Shown here: piece after piece, positions 22,926 through 37,440 of the stretch
Layout of the letters: each line of letters begins with the position of its first letter
Position numbering within the stretch: the first letter of the stretch is position 1
Source: Neckera pumila
Taxonomy: Eukaryota; Streptophyta; Bryopsida; Hypnales; Neckeraceae
DNA length: 64,000 nt
Reading direction: 5' to 3'
NCBI GenBank assembly: GCA_963969595.1
Contig: OZ018417.1
Span: 3,784,501-3,848,500, forward strand
The notes under the pieces: model-generated
Databases searched by the model: none
Told to the model about the DNA's origin: nothing
The model's input: the letters and a program-made list of their open reading frames with translations, nothing else
Program-made: the position numbers and the translations under genes

Positions 22926-24254
22926 AATTTTTTTTGGTACATCTCTGAATCGAGCACTAATTTGGGCATTTCTTAAAAGTAACAAATTTGATCTTACAAC
23001 AGCTTTCACAAAGTAACATATGAACTTGTAAATGTCAAGTCAGCTTATAGTCAGCTTACCAAACATGAAGCAATATATACCAGTGTCCGTTTTTGAGCAA
23101 ATAAGCATTCATAGTAAAAAAGCTTCATAGCAAGCAGCAAGATATTTGCTATGACTTCTCTAAAACTGAGTATGTAGGAATCAATCGTGTTGTGTCAAAT
23201 GCTCCAAGAACATTCCAGAGGATGTGGACCTCACCTGTGCTCGTCCCAAAAACACCACAAGAAAATGGGGTTAGTGAGGTACAGCAGGTGTCTTAAGTCC
23301 ACAATCTCTTGCTATCGATTTCACCATAATAACTTAGATAAGACACATTCCTACACAATTTCATATAACACACAATGGAAATAAAAAGAACCTGACTAGA
23401 CGAAGATGCCTGTAAAGCAGCCATTTTTTAGCTACCCTTGTCCCCAGCTTAAGTTTTTGCTTTGGTACGCTAGTTGCACTAGTTCGGAAGTAGCAACCCA
23501 AAGCAAATAAATCTCTTGTGATTGATAGCACGATGCACATCAACCAGCAAGCTAATCGATACACAATGGTATCTCTACTCAGTGAGCAAGGCAGCTTGTA
23601 GCCAGCAAGCTTCAAATGAAGGTCCAGAATAGATCAGAAGCTAGTCAATCAAGTTGAAGCCTAAATCTGATGTTACAATGACCAAGCCATGAGACCACAT
23701 AGTAGCATTTGTCATCATATTGAAGGCTTGAATATGTGGAAATTAATGTGTTTAGAGGCTATAGCCTCCAGTTTTCAAGCCTTAAGAATGTACTTACTGT
23801 ATAATTATGTAGTACATAGGCAAGATTTTGGTCCAAGTATGCTCAGTATTACAGCCTGAACCTGTTATTAATATACTCAGAGGTTGTTGAGCTTCTAGTA
23901 TTAGCAGAGAATTAAATTACTTGATGGGGTAATCAAATCAAATCATAAAACCAGTCGTTAACACCACCCTAAGAGGTAGTTTAACAGTAGGATATAGTTG
24001 GCAAGTTAGGGTCAGTATAGGTGATATGAGTCATGAGTCTAATCAAGGACAATCTCCAACTTTATCACCATAAAAACTGAAGGGGTGGCACAAATATCCT
24101 CTTAAAATAGGATCTCAAAAAATCATCTAATTAGGTAATTTCTCAAAGTGCATTAGATTGAGTAAACCATGACATAATATTATGCCATGTCAATGTAAGT
24201 TTATATAGCTATTCAAGCTTATATCTAGGATTAAAGCTTGAATCAATAGTCTGG
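22926..24254 (-). repeat. Unknown tandem unit B (possible minus-strand gene)
   Basis: Second unit of the pair, clearly homologous to unit A over its length. Its core is at 23215-23325. On the minus strand it preserves the AG-bounded left edge (cgatag), ACACCTG, CTCACTAAC and GAGCACAG|GTGAGG, and upstream an ATGGCTGC start-like site in the same context (preceded by a GGGGACA..GGGT block at about 23420-23450). Conservation of the start-like and splice-like signals while the surroundings diverge argues for a transcript unit, but no open frame is long enough to name. Confidence 0.5.
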
Positions 24255-24316
24255 AAAAACAAAACAAAACAACACAACAAACAAACAAACAAACAAACAA
24301 ACAAACAAACAAACAA
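24255..24316. repeat. (AAAC)n simple repeat
   Basis: AAAAC/AAAC units close unit B, as in the A/B junction and the left edge of unit A. Confidence 0.9.
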
Positions 24317-24602
24317 TATGGATGTATATATTGTATGTAATATTGATAATTCCTGCTTAATATTGATGGACTTTTACATGTAGTTTTTGGTGGTTTAGTC
24401 TTTTAAGTTTTCTAGTTTGGCCGGTAGTAATGAAATAAAATGTCTATTGAGTATTGTGAAGCTACAACTTTTATTTTTGTTACTGGATTGTTTTCAAGGT
24501 ATTTTTGGAAATTGGATATAACAGACTTAGTCCAATAATTGCTTACATGGGAAGCTTATGTTCCTACTCTTTACATGAGTGTTGGAAGTACATTTCAACC
24601 CT

Positions 24603-24853
24603 CACTATAAGAAACCTATATTTTATGTGGCATTTTTAATGATTTTAGGGAACGGATTTTTGTGGACATTCAACAAAACAACTTGTGTTTTTGTGTCAAC
24701 GATAATGTCCAATGTAACGTCCAATGTAACATCTAGATGTTACATTGAATGTTATTATTGACATAAAAATACAAGTTGTTTTGTTGGATGTCCACTAAAA
24801 TCCGATCTCTAAAATCGTGAAAACATCACATAAAATATAGGTTTCTTATAATG
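24603..24853. mobile_element. CACTA-like hairpin MITE
   Basis: 251-bp foldback: the left end reads CACTATAAGAAACCTATA and the right end is its complement (CATTATAAGAAACC inward). The arms pair with few mismatches across almost the whole length and meet around a TAACATCTAGATGTTA palindrome near 24728-24743. The tip resembles the CACTA(C)AAGAAA termini of plant En/Spm elements. Flanking trinucleotides cct and tct are compatible with a decayed 3-bp duplication. Non-coding. Confidence 0.7.
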
Positions 24854-26908
24854 TCTGTTACTTTTATCTTTCAATATTTGTAATTGATATTTGCCGAACT
24901 TTTGAAATTTTTTAGAAAAAAAGTCATGAGGTTGTAGTAGACAAATTATATCAATTGGATAGGGATATTGGAGTTGGTTTGTTGTAGAATACACCATTAT
25001 ATAGGTGATTTGATATATAAAGTTCAAATGGAATAAAGGCAATTGTAAGTAGCCATTTGTTAACCTTACAATTAAATATGATAGAAAAAACCAGTTGGTC
25101 CAAATAAACATTGTCAATATATAGTCCATCTCTAAATTTTAGAAGTTGTGATGAAGATTGAAAAGCTTTTTCAATATTTAGTTATTTTCAACACAAATCA
25201 TATGAGTTTTATAATGCTTGTAAGGCTTCAGTAATTAATACTTTGAGCAAGTAAATAGAACAAATAGTGTAGTAAAGCTCACTACCAAATTTTATGAGAC
25301 GCTTATCAAATACAAATATACTAGATATGTGAAAATTAATTCTTGATCAATTATTCCACCAAAGTACTTATGCAAGGCCTTTAAAGAGTATCTATCAAAT
25401 GTGGGATTTGAATATGCAAATCATATAGCATGAGCAAGCACATTAAAGTAAAAGACTACAAAAGTAATAGTTCCTTCACAATTTTTTTGGGATACACAAA
25501 TAGTGATATAGTTTGTGTTACTGCATTTGTACTTATTATTAGAGTGGTCAATTTATCCCGCAATTTATACTTATTCTTTGCAATTATTACCAAGTAATTC
25601 TAACCAATATTTATCAATTATTACTATAAGCTTAGTATTTTTGAATATTTGGTTTCTATTGCATTTGTTTCAAAAATTACATAATGATTAAAAATTCAAA
25701 TGAATATGAGTAATTTTTGAAAGATATTTTTTAGAGTTCAAAATGTTGAATTTTTATTGAGGTATTTTATTAAGATTTTCATTCTACTTTATTCAAGTGG
25801 TTTGTGAAGGAGTCGTTTCTGGAAAAGTTATTTTCTTAGGTTAAACATGCTAGTTTTGATGACTTAGCATGAGATAAATGTCACGTGCCCTAATTCTACC
25901 TCTGACCTTTGAGGACAAAGAAGCCCAAAATTGACCTCAAGTTTTGAACTTAACAAGTAAATGATTGTATTAAATGAGCTTAGATGAGTAGCATTAGTTG
26001 GAAAATATGTATTGATTGTATTCAATATATAGAATTATCTATTCACATAGAGGTTAGAAGATGATTTCATTTTAAAATATATGTGAAGGAGCTCAAATGA
26101 TAATTTTACTTTAAAGTATATTTAATTGTAGTAAACAAGTTGTAGCTATATATTTTACTACTATGCACAACATATAAGGCAAAATAATGCAAAAATTGGT
26201 GGTTGGAAGTTGTATCCAAGCATCACTAATTGATGTTGTAGAATTGGATTTGCAAATGTTGTATTTCAATATGTGAAAATTAAGTTTGAATTTATGGATT
26301 TTTTATTGTGTTTAATGAGTGTCTATTGCTTAAAAGGCTTGATTTACTAGACAAAACCATCTTTAACATCTATGGGCATTACTTGCAATTATTACATTGA
26401 TGATTATGATGGTCTTAAAGACGTGGGATTCAAATTTTTTATGAATTCAAAAAAGACTAATAATTTTTTTTATATTCTCAGAATTTGAAGTAAGAATTGT
26501 GTTTCAATTGAAATTTTGAGATAACACATGAATTTTTGTAGATGTTGCAAATGTTGCTATGGAATTGCATCTCTAAAGAGCTATTTTAGTATTATTTTAT
26601 TCTGGAGTATGTAAAATCCAAAAAAATTACTTTGATATGTTCTAAATCTTGTAGAGTAATCTATTGAATACCGAAAATGAAGATTGTCTTCATGATTGTA
26701 TAGAATGATTGAAGTTATTAAATTGATTGTTTAACTTTAGTGAGTATTCATATTTAGAGTATACATTGACTATGCCTATTCACCCCAAAGATGCAAACAC
26801 ATTGCCCTTGCCTGCCACCACTAATTCAAAAAATCCATAATCATTGATATGCTTAAAGAAACTCAATCTCCCTTCTCATGCCTTTGATCTAAATTGCACA
26901 AATTAATT
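24854..26908. other. AT-rich intergenic DNA
   Basis: Two kilobases with no supported gene, RNA or repeat. The minus-strand frame at 24809-25129 starts outside the hairpin and ends inside its arm and is treated as chance. Confidence 0.5.
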
Positions 26909-27194
26909 CATCAGATGATATTTTGGGGTCTTGGAGGGCCGTTTCAAGCCCGTTCCTAATCTGCCCAGATTCAGTGAACGCCGGTACGGGTGTGTCAGAT
27001 TTTTTTTTTAAACACAAAAAAAAAAAAAAAAATTTTACCAAAATATCATTTTAAGCAAAAAAAAATTTCAAAAATGAAGTGGCAATCGTTGTGCCATGTC
27101 AGCCAGCTGCTGCTGCTGCGTTCTCGCAGTCTAAAAACGCAGCAGACAGTAGGGGAACTTAAAACCCTCCAAGTCCCCCGAATCTCATCTAATG
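26909..27194. mobile_element. Short inverted-repeat element (CATTAG-type MITE), copy 3
   Basis: 286 bp with imperfect inverted termini of about 30 bp: CATCAGATGATATTTTGGGG at the left and, reading inward from the right, CATTAGATGAGATTCGGGGG. The interior has a homopolymer-rich centre and GAAGTGGCA/TGCCATGTCAGCC (27076-27104), corresponding to the GACGTGGC motif in the two related elements. ATT flanks both sides, a possible 3-bp target duplication. Non-coding. Confidence 0.6.
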
Positions 27195-27288
27195 ATTTTG
27201 AATGAATTCCTACCATCAATTCTGAATACAATACTTACAAAATTATATATATGATACTCCATATATGATATATGATATATCTATATAA

Positions 27289-30771
<3,483 letters not shown>

Positions 30772-31185
30772 TTAACCCTTAAATGCTTAGGGTACCAAAA
30801 TCTAGTGTTTGAAAATTTTTGAGAGCATGCTAGAGGCAGAGGTTTTGGTATTTTTGCAAATTTTTTTGGAGAAGCTCTGGAATAAAGTTTACTTCAAATC
30901 TTCACTGTTCAATTTAAATTTTGTGCATACCTATGAGCTCCTAATTCAACATTTGGAACTCAAAGTTCTTTTTCTTATTGAAATTTTGTAGTTTGAGTTA
31001 TAAAAAGATGCAAAAAGCCTTGAAAAGAGTGTAAGACCAAATTAGGTTTGTTACATACTATGAGCTCCCAAATTGTCACTTGGGACTCTAGATTTTTTTT
31101 TTGAAATTTGAAATTTAGAATAGATAAAATTATACAAAAAGCCATAAAAAGAGTGTAGAACCAAAATAGGGTTGTACCATACCCA
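30772..31185. mobile_element. Left end of a TTAA-family element with an internal 127-bp duplication
   Basis: The start TTAACCCTTAAATGC resembles copy 3. No matching right terminus is seen before the LTR-like sequence that begins near 31260. Inside, two copies of a block beginning CTATGAGCTCC (30931 and 31058) and containing 'aaaaagcc...aaaagagtgta.' lie in tandem, diverged by roughly a quarter. Confidence 0.4.
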
Positions 31186-31261
31186 TAATAGTATTTGGTC
31201 TAGTTTTGATTTTATATCTAAAACTTTCCCAAACCTCTCCTAGAAATAGAGTTTAAATCAC

Positions 31262-32250
31262 AAGATAACGGGATTTGGAGGATTTTAGTCATATAACCCC
31301 AAAAGGGCTAAATCCCACTGGAAGGTGGCGATGCATGGCTAAATTGGTCCTAGAGATTCACAGTGAGCCATATGTCAGGTCGTAGGTTAGGTTTTGAATT
31401 CCCCATTGGATCGACAAATTCACAAAAACTCCAGTTGTTAGCATGCAAGAGCCACTAAACTTAGAACGGTTCCGTGGAGGAATCTACAACCCAAGGATGG
31501 TGTCCTAGGATAAATCCCATATCAGGAGTCCAATGACAAAATCAATTCACCAAGATTCCCTCATTGGCAAAAGATTCCCGTGCCATCAACAATTCGAGAA
31601 GACGGCCAATTTAGGCCTCTATTGACCAATTGTGCCATATACAGAAATGCACCTCCACATCTTTCGCGAGGCTCCCTAAGAGGTCCCACAAAAATTCCTG
31701 GCATCTTCCGACTTACAAAAGAATCTTTTCCGGGCGGTCAACCGTTCTAACTTCCAACGGGAATTTCTTGTAAATTATCTAGGTTGCAGTAAAATCTCAC
31801 TAAAAACTAGGATAGCTTGTTTTATGTTAATAATGCGTTCCAATAAGTTTTGCGGCATTCTCATAGCTGCAAGTACCCAAACCGGCAAGATTCTTCTGGA
31901 ATTAATCATGTCGCAAGATCCTCGTAACATAGACTGGCATTCCGGAGGCACATGACAGCGAAACAACGTCAGCAAGGAGTCTTTTCCTACTCCCTTTCAC
32001 CTTCCAAAGATCCCAGGCTAGTTACTTTTCTCAAAATAGAAAACCCCCAAGAGTTGGAAATTTATCGCGATTGGATTTTTAATCTAGACTGCCTACAATG
32101 GGTTTTTGACCCCGATAAGGGGGATAAGGGGGATTTGGACTTAAAATGGCGTTTTGGATTCAATGGCATAGTCTGTTTGACATTTGGAGTTGATCTCCAA
32201 AAGTTAGGAGGTTGGTCCAACATAGGTGGTAAAAAGTGAAATTTTAGGAT
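31262..32250 (+). mobile_element. LTR-like repeat, copy 1
   Basis: The sequence is paralleled by 36440-37440 and more distantly by 47440-47750, in the same orientation. Shared landmarks include 'taaaatctcactaaaaa.tag', 'ttttatgttaataatg.g' and 'aggagtcttttc.tactccctt'. Downstream lies a run of 31 G (32317-32347) and a TATAAAAG box (32366-32373) in a promoter-like setting, as in the U3 part of an LTR. No gag, protease, reverse transcriptase or integrase is recognisable nearby, and exact LTR ends were not found. Confidence 0.45.
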
Positions 32251-32311
32251 TAGGATGAAAATCTTTGAAGATGAGGATGAAAATCCAAGTTGATAAGGTT
32301 ATTAGTAGGAA

Positions 32312-32316
<5 letters not shown>

Positions 32317-32347
<31 letters not shown>
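32317..32347. repeat. Poly-G tract (31 bp)
   Basis: Uninterrupted run of G, rare in this AT-rich setting and prone to quadruplex formation and sequencing-length error. Confidence 0.9.
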
Positions 32348-32348
<1 letters not shown>

Positions 32349-32365
32349 GTGAGCCCTTGAAAACC

Positions 32366-32373
32366 TATAAAAG
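32366..32373 (+). promoter_or_regulatory. TATA box of LTR-like element
   Basis: TATAAAAG, 19 bp after the poly-G run. A transcription start about 30 bp downstream, near the CT-rich stretch at 32381-32390, would be expected. Inferred from sequence shape only. Confidence 0.45.
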
Positions 32374-32919
32374 GGCTCCACTTTCCTCTCTAAAATGACC
32401 TCCATACTTGTTTTGGGTCTGTGGATCCAAATTATTTGGGATATTTTGGAGTTTGAAGCCAAAAACCTCTACGGTGTTTTTGGAGCATTTTTGGCTCCAT
32501 TGTTGTTGTATTTTAAGCTTTGAAGGTCCTTGGAGGTCCTTCCATCTTGCCTTGTGTACTCTTTGTGTGCTTTCTCTTGTACTTGGGTTGTAAGTTGAGA
32601 GTCCTTTTATCTTTTGTGCGTTGTTGTGAACTGACTTGTGTGTCTTAAGTATCGTTGGTGTCTTGTACTAATCCTAAAGTCACCTTCCTCTGTACCTTGG
32701 CAAGTGCCGCTTTGGAGGGTCTTTAGCATGTAAAGTTGTGTGTCACTCCATGTCCTAACGTGTTTTGTTCCCTTGCTTATGTGTTCTCACCTTCTTCTAA
32801 CATCCCTCTCGTTGTGTAGACCCTCCTTTGTGGCGGTGAAGCTTTGTCTTCGTCATGTGTATTCTCTACATGTGTCCTTACCTCTGTCTAACCCCACCTT
32901 GCCACATGTACCCCCCTCC

Positions 32920-33091
32920 GGGATGGTGAAGCTCTGACTGAGAGATTTAGGAAAGTTTGGCATTTTTTATGGTTACCCTTGGGACGGCAAAGCTCTGATT
33001 ATAGGGTTTAGAAGAGTTTGGCATTTTTTATGGTTACTCGCAGGAAGACAAAAATTTGATTATAGGGTTTAGAAAAGTTTGGCATTTTTTT
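32920..33091. repeat. 61-bp tandem repeat, nearly three copies
   Basis: Units share 'ggttta.aa.agtttggcattttttatggtta' and 'gggacggcaaagctctgatt'; repeat starts near 32946, 33007 and 33068 give a 61-bp period. It lies downstream of the TATA box in the LTR-like region. Confidence 0.75.
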
Positions 33092-33317
33092 ACAAAATCC
33101 CAAACACCTTTTCACCTTAGTGTCCAAATATCTATGTGAGGATATTATTGTTAGTGTCCAAATATCCAAGAGTCTCAAAAATTATTTGAATCCGTACAAT
33201 TGTCCATCGGTGGGGATACTAGAAACCGGTATACCCCCTAAGCTAGTCATAGAGTTTTGTTTTGTTTCGTCCAAAGGTGCTTGTAAACCCTATCCCAAGT
33301 TTAATTTTTTTTGTTCC

Positions 33318-33600
33318 AACCAAAGAAGAAAAAAATCAGAAGAACAATACGACCAGCTGGAGGTCTAGATCAGAAGAACAAGACGACCCAACTGGGGGCC
33401 AGATCAAAAGAACAAGATGACCAAGCCGAGGCTAGGTTAGAAGAACAAGACGACCTGTCGGGGTCCAAATCAGAAGAACGAGACGACCAGCCAGGGTCTA
33501 GATCAAAAGACGAGACGACTAGATCGGGGCCAAATCAAAAGACGAGACAACTAGTCGGGGCTAGATCAGAAGAACAGGACGGACAGCCTTGGGTGGTCTA
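33318..33600 (+). repeat. Minisatellite of about 36 bp encoding charged repeats
   Basis: About eight units built on 'agatcagaagaacaagacgaccag..gggg'. In the + frame beginning at 33311 they read as imperfect 11-12-residue repeats of the type ARSEEQDDQPG, rich in Glu, Asp, Arg and Gln. The frame survives several unit-length changes before stopping at 33601. It could be a tail of a lost gag-like or nuclear protein, or chance. No upstream coding sequence in the same frame is recognised. Confidence 0.6.
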
Positions 33601-33601
33601 G

Positions 33602-34217
33602 GGTGCTCGGAGAGCCGGGGGTAGTCCAGGGGCTCGGGGAACCAGGGCAATCCAGGGGCTTGGGGTCCGGTTACACAAAATTTCAGATCCTAAAGAAAAA
33701 AAGACTAATTGAAGTCCAGAGTCTGGGTGGGGAGTCGGGCTTATTTTTAAAACCAAAAATTGACAAGAGAAACTATTGAAAGAAGAAAGAAAGAAAACTT
33801 GTAAAGAAAGGGAAAATAAGTGAAAAGATGGGGTTCGGTCTTGGCTAAGCTCCATACACATGGGATAATCGTTCGTCCATCACCTGCAAAACCACCCAAA
33901 GATAGAAGGAGAAGGAAAGGAGAGGATGGCTATATGGATGACATAGTAGAGAGATACGATAAATAGTGTGCTAGCTAGAGGAATAGGAGAAAACCGAAAA
34001 AGAAGCCTTGATAGCCATTAGAGGAGGATGGGGGATATGACAACGTAAGAACTTTGTAAGAGGCGAGTTGGCACATTTATGTCCATTAGTTGTCAAAGTT
34101 GGTGGTGCAAGAGTCCATTAAGGCATTTGGTGGAATAGTTCAAGAGTAGAGGAAGGGAAAGGAAAAGAAAAGAAGGCTAGAGGAAGAAGGAAAAAAAATC
34201 AATTGTAATCTCCGACC
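33602..34217. other. Intergenic DNA, no gene seen
   Basis: GC-richer at first, continuing the minisatellite's base bias, with 'ccaggggct.ggg' repeated, then purine-rich. No domain recognised on either strand. Confidence 0.45.
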
Positions 34218-35142
34218 TTAACCCCTAAAGGTTTTTGACTATGTTTTCACCAAAAAAGTTCCAAAACTGCCATGTCTAATATAAGTATCAAATTTTAGAA
34301 AAAAACATTTTTTGACACATGTAACCGTAGGATCTTATAGTAAACTTGTTTGAGAAGATGTAGAAAAAATTTCAGAATTTTCCACCGTGTGGATTGCAAG
34401 ATATTAGTGTTTGAATTGAGAAAAATCCTTTTCTTGTCCCTGCAAACATCCGGGCAGCTGCACTTCACAAGGTCACATTTATATGAAAAGATGTCCAAAA
34501 CGGTGGTTACTCTTTGGATTCATTTTTGAAGTCAAGTTGGCTATATGCTTGAAAAATTTCAGATCAATTGGATTTGTACAACATATACGAAAAAAATAGT
34601 AAGTAGGAAGAAGTAGAGAATGATTCAAAACACTAAATTGTTAAGAATTTAATCATAGAATTACAAAATGCCAATCCTAATGGTTATAATGTTGTAAAGA
34701 CCTATCTACACCCAATGTTTTTTGTTTTTTTCAAAAATATTGAAAATTGAGTGAAATAAAGGACTTCAAAGTTTATTTTAGAGTAGAAATTCTATAACTA
34801 CCCTCAAACTAAGAATCCTTATAACTTTTGACTCATAGATCAAAACGGAATGATTCAAAGCTTCCCGTGTTTATATAAATCCAAAAAACCAATTTCAAAT
34901 TTTTAATTTTAAAAAAAGTGATTCTTAAAGAATTTTTTTTGCTGCCCGGACTGCTTTCACTTATCATGTAATAACTTTTTACCCATATAATCAAAAGTTA
35001 TGAAAATTGTTGGACCTTAAAGCTACTCCTCAGGAGAAGTTGCATGAAAATTTCAAAGAAAAAAAATAAAATCTTTGCTCGTAGTGAGCTGCCCAAAAGA
35101 ACTATGTTCTCAAAAAAGCATGTTCAGTGCTTTAGGGGTTAA
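34218..35142. mobile_element. TTAA-bounded non-autonomous transposon, copy 8
   Basis: 925 bp with ends TTAACCCCTAAAGG and GCTTTAGGGGTTAA. It matches copy 4 in reverse orientation, and its left 150 bp match the reverse complement of the right end of copy 1. It confirms that the family has long inverted termini (over 100 bp) as well as the sharp TTAACCCCTAAA tip. Non-coding. Confidence 0.75.
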
Positions 35143-35179
35143 GCCGTAGGCATTATTGGAAAATAAACAAACGATTACG

Positions 35180-35242
35180 ATGGAAAACGAGGATGCGTAC
35201 GTGGAAGTGGACAAGGTCGTCTCTAACACCGGCAGTGACAAG
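35180..35242 (+). pseudogene. Possible isolated first exon
   Basis: ATG at 35180 opens 21 codons (beginning MENEDAYVEVDKVV) that end at AAG followed by GTAAGT, a consensus donor. The stretch is markedly GC-richer than its flanks. No downstream exon is recognised: the next 800 bp are low-complexity. It may be the start of a captured or decayed gene, or the start of a retroelement leader. Confidence 0.3.
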
Positions 35243-35329
35243 GTAAGTCATTAAGCCAATCCTTGATGTTTTTTTTTATTCCCTCCTGACTTTCTTGATT
35301 AGCCTATAATCTGAGTTAACGAGTAGAGA

Positions 35330-36085
35330 TTAGTGACAATTAGCAGTTTAGATTCAAAAGTAGAATTAGGAGGAAATTGAGCGGTGAAAATTCCAATTAG
35401 GATTAATTTGGAGAAATTAATTTAGGAATTAAAATTTAGAATTAGATTTAGAGGGTTAATTTGGAAGGTGAATTTAGAGGTCAAAATTAAGCATGAATTA
35501 GGATGTAAAACCGGGGAATTTAGTTAGAGGTTAAAACTTAGAATTAGAATTAGAAAGTAAAAATCTAGAATTAAATTAGAGGTTGAAAAAATAAAAGTTA
35601 AAAAGCTTAGAGTAAGTTTAGGGATTAAAATTGAGGTAATTTAGAAGTCAAAACTTTAGAGTAACAGTTAGAAGTTAAAAGATTAGAGTAATATTCAGAA
35701 GATAGAATTTTGGAGTTAATATTTAGAAATAATTTTAGAAGTAAAAACTTAGAAATAATTTAGAAGTAAAAACTTAGAAATAATTATAGAAGTAAAAACA
35801 TAGAATTAATTTGGAAGTTAGAAATTTGGAGTAAAAATCTAGACGGTAGAAATTTGGAGTAAAATTTTGAAGTTAGAAAGTTAGAGTGAAAATTTAGAAG
35901 TAAATTTTCAAAGGAAAAATCAAAACTTAGGATTAAAGTAGAAGGATAAAAGATTGAGGTTCAAAAGTCAAAAGCTAGAAGTAAAATTAAAGTAGAAGTA
36001 AAAATCCTAGGGTCAAGATAGAATACTAGAACAAGTTAAGGGTTAAAACATAAAAGTTTATGTAGAAGGTTAAAAGTCACAACCC
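35330..36085. repeat. Purine-rich low-complexity tract
   Basis: About 750 bp made almost wholly of degenerate 'gaagtaaaa.cttagaatta' motifs, with strong A/G bias on the + strand. It is probably an old minisatellite. The telomere unit TTTAGGG is not tandemly present. Confidence 0.65.
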
Positions 36086-36439
36086 AATTGGGACAATCAA
36101 CGAGTAGAAAATAAGTGGGAAACACCATGGAAGGGACATAGGATAGGAGAAGTGTCCGGAGAAATCGTTTTTTACCCTTTATTACCTAGGCTGGCCTTTT
36201 GGGTTAGCAACCAGTTAGTAAATCTTTGCACGTCAATCATAGCCACAACTACTGCCATCCACAAGACTACAAAACTTAGCAAAGCTCGATTGCTTGGAAG
36301 GCACAGTGGACCGTGCTCGTACCACTTGTACATCTGAACATAGTGGACAAAAGGCTAGAACCGGGACGGTGTCCGCATTATTACCAAGGGTGGGTAATAA
36401 AGCGCCCACATATATCAATGTAGCATTTGGTCAATAAAG

Positions 36440-37440
36440 GGGTTTTATCCCTAGAAGATCTCTAAATCCCACTTGAAAATAGGTTAGAACCTAGGAAATA
36501 GTGGGAGTTCAAAGGTTTGAGGGTTTTTATCCAAAATAGCCTAGATTATCGTGCATGTTATTCTACCTAGCTAAATTGGTCCAAGGAAAGACTAGATAGG
36601 TCCTTAGAAAGATTCCCCCAGAGAGGTTTCAGTTTCCCATCTCATTGACGAAATAGTAGAAACACCAAATGTTAGCCTACAAGAGTTACTTTCTCAAGAT
36701 GGGCCAGCGGAGGAATCTGCGGCCACCAGATTGTGATTTTGGGTTAGAAACATGCCAAGAAGTCAAAAGCGAAATCCATTCGTCAAGATTCTCTTATATG
36801 TAGAAGATTCATTGATTGTTGATTACTTCAAGGAGGTAGATTTTTCCCTTCCGAATAAAGTGTGCAAAGTAAAGGATATGAACTTGCACATCTCTTAGAA
36901 AACTCCATGAGAGGTTCCCCGAGAAGTTTCAAAATTTTCTGACTTAGAAAAATACCCTCTGTCAATTATCTAAACCAATGACGGAAAATTTATGGAAATT
37001 CCCCAGGTTGCGGTAAAATCTCACTAAAAATTAGTGTAGGTTCTTTTATGTTAATAATGTGCTCCAACAAATTTCATGGCGTTCTAATAGCGAGAGGTTG
37101 CTCAATCAACGACATTCCTCCAAATTAACAACATGGTGGGATTTGAGTGAAATTGACTAATTGTCCGGGAGCACACAAAGTTGGAACCAAGTCAAAAAGG
37201 AGTCTTTTCTTACTCCCTTAAGCATTCCTGAAAACCCTAGCTAGTTACTTCAGTCAAAAAGGGCCAACTCCAAAATCTAGATTCTTACCATTTTATGGCC
37301 TCAATTATTGCTAACCTAGGAGGGATTTTAGATGTTGGAATAAGGGATAGGGGGACTTTTGGTCTAAAAGTGGCCTTTTGAAGCCATAACGCAATCCGTT
37401 TAAAAGTAGAATAATAAATTAGGAAGTATAAAGTAAACTC
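36440..37440 (+). mobile_element. LTR-like repeat, copy 2
   Basis: Collinear with 31262-32250 and in the same orientation, but diverged enough (about 30% by eye) that the two are not a recent LTR pair. It lacks the poly-G run and the TATA segment of copy 1. Confidence 0.45.

Noticed and set aside
35330..36085. Interstitial telomere repeat
   Set aside because: 'Ttagag' and 'ttaggg'-like words occur, but TTTAGGG is not tandemly repeated.
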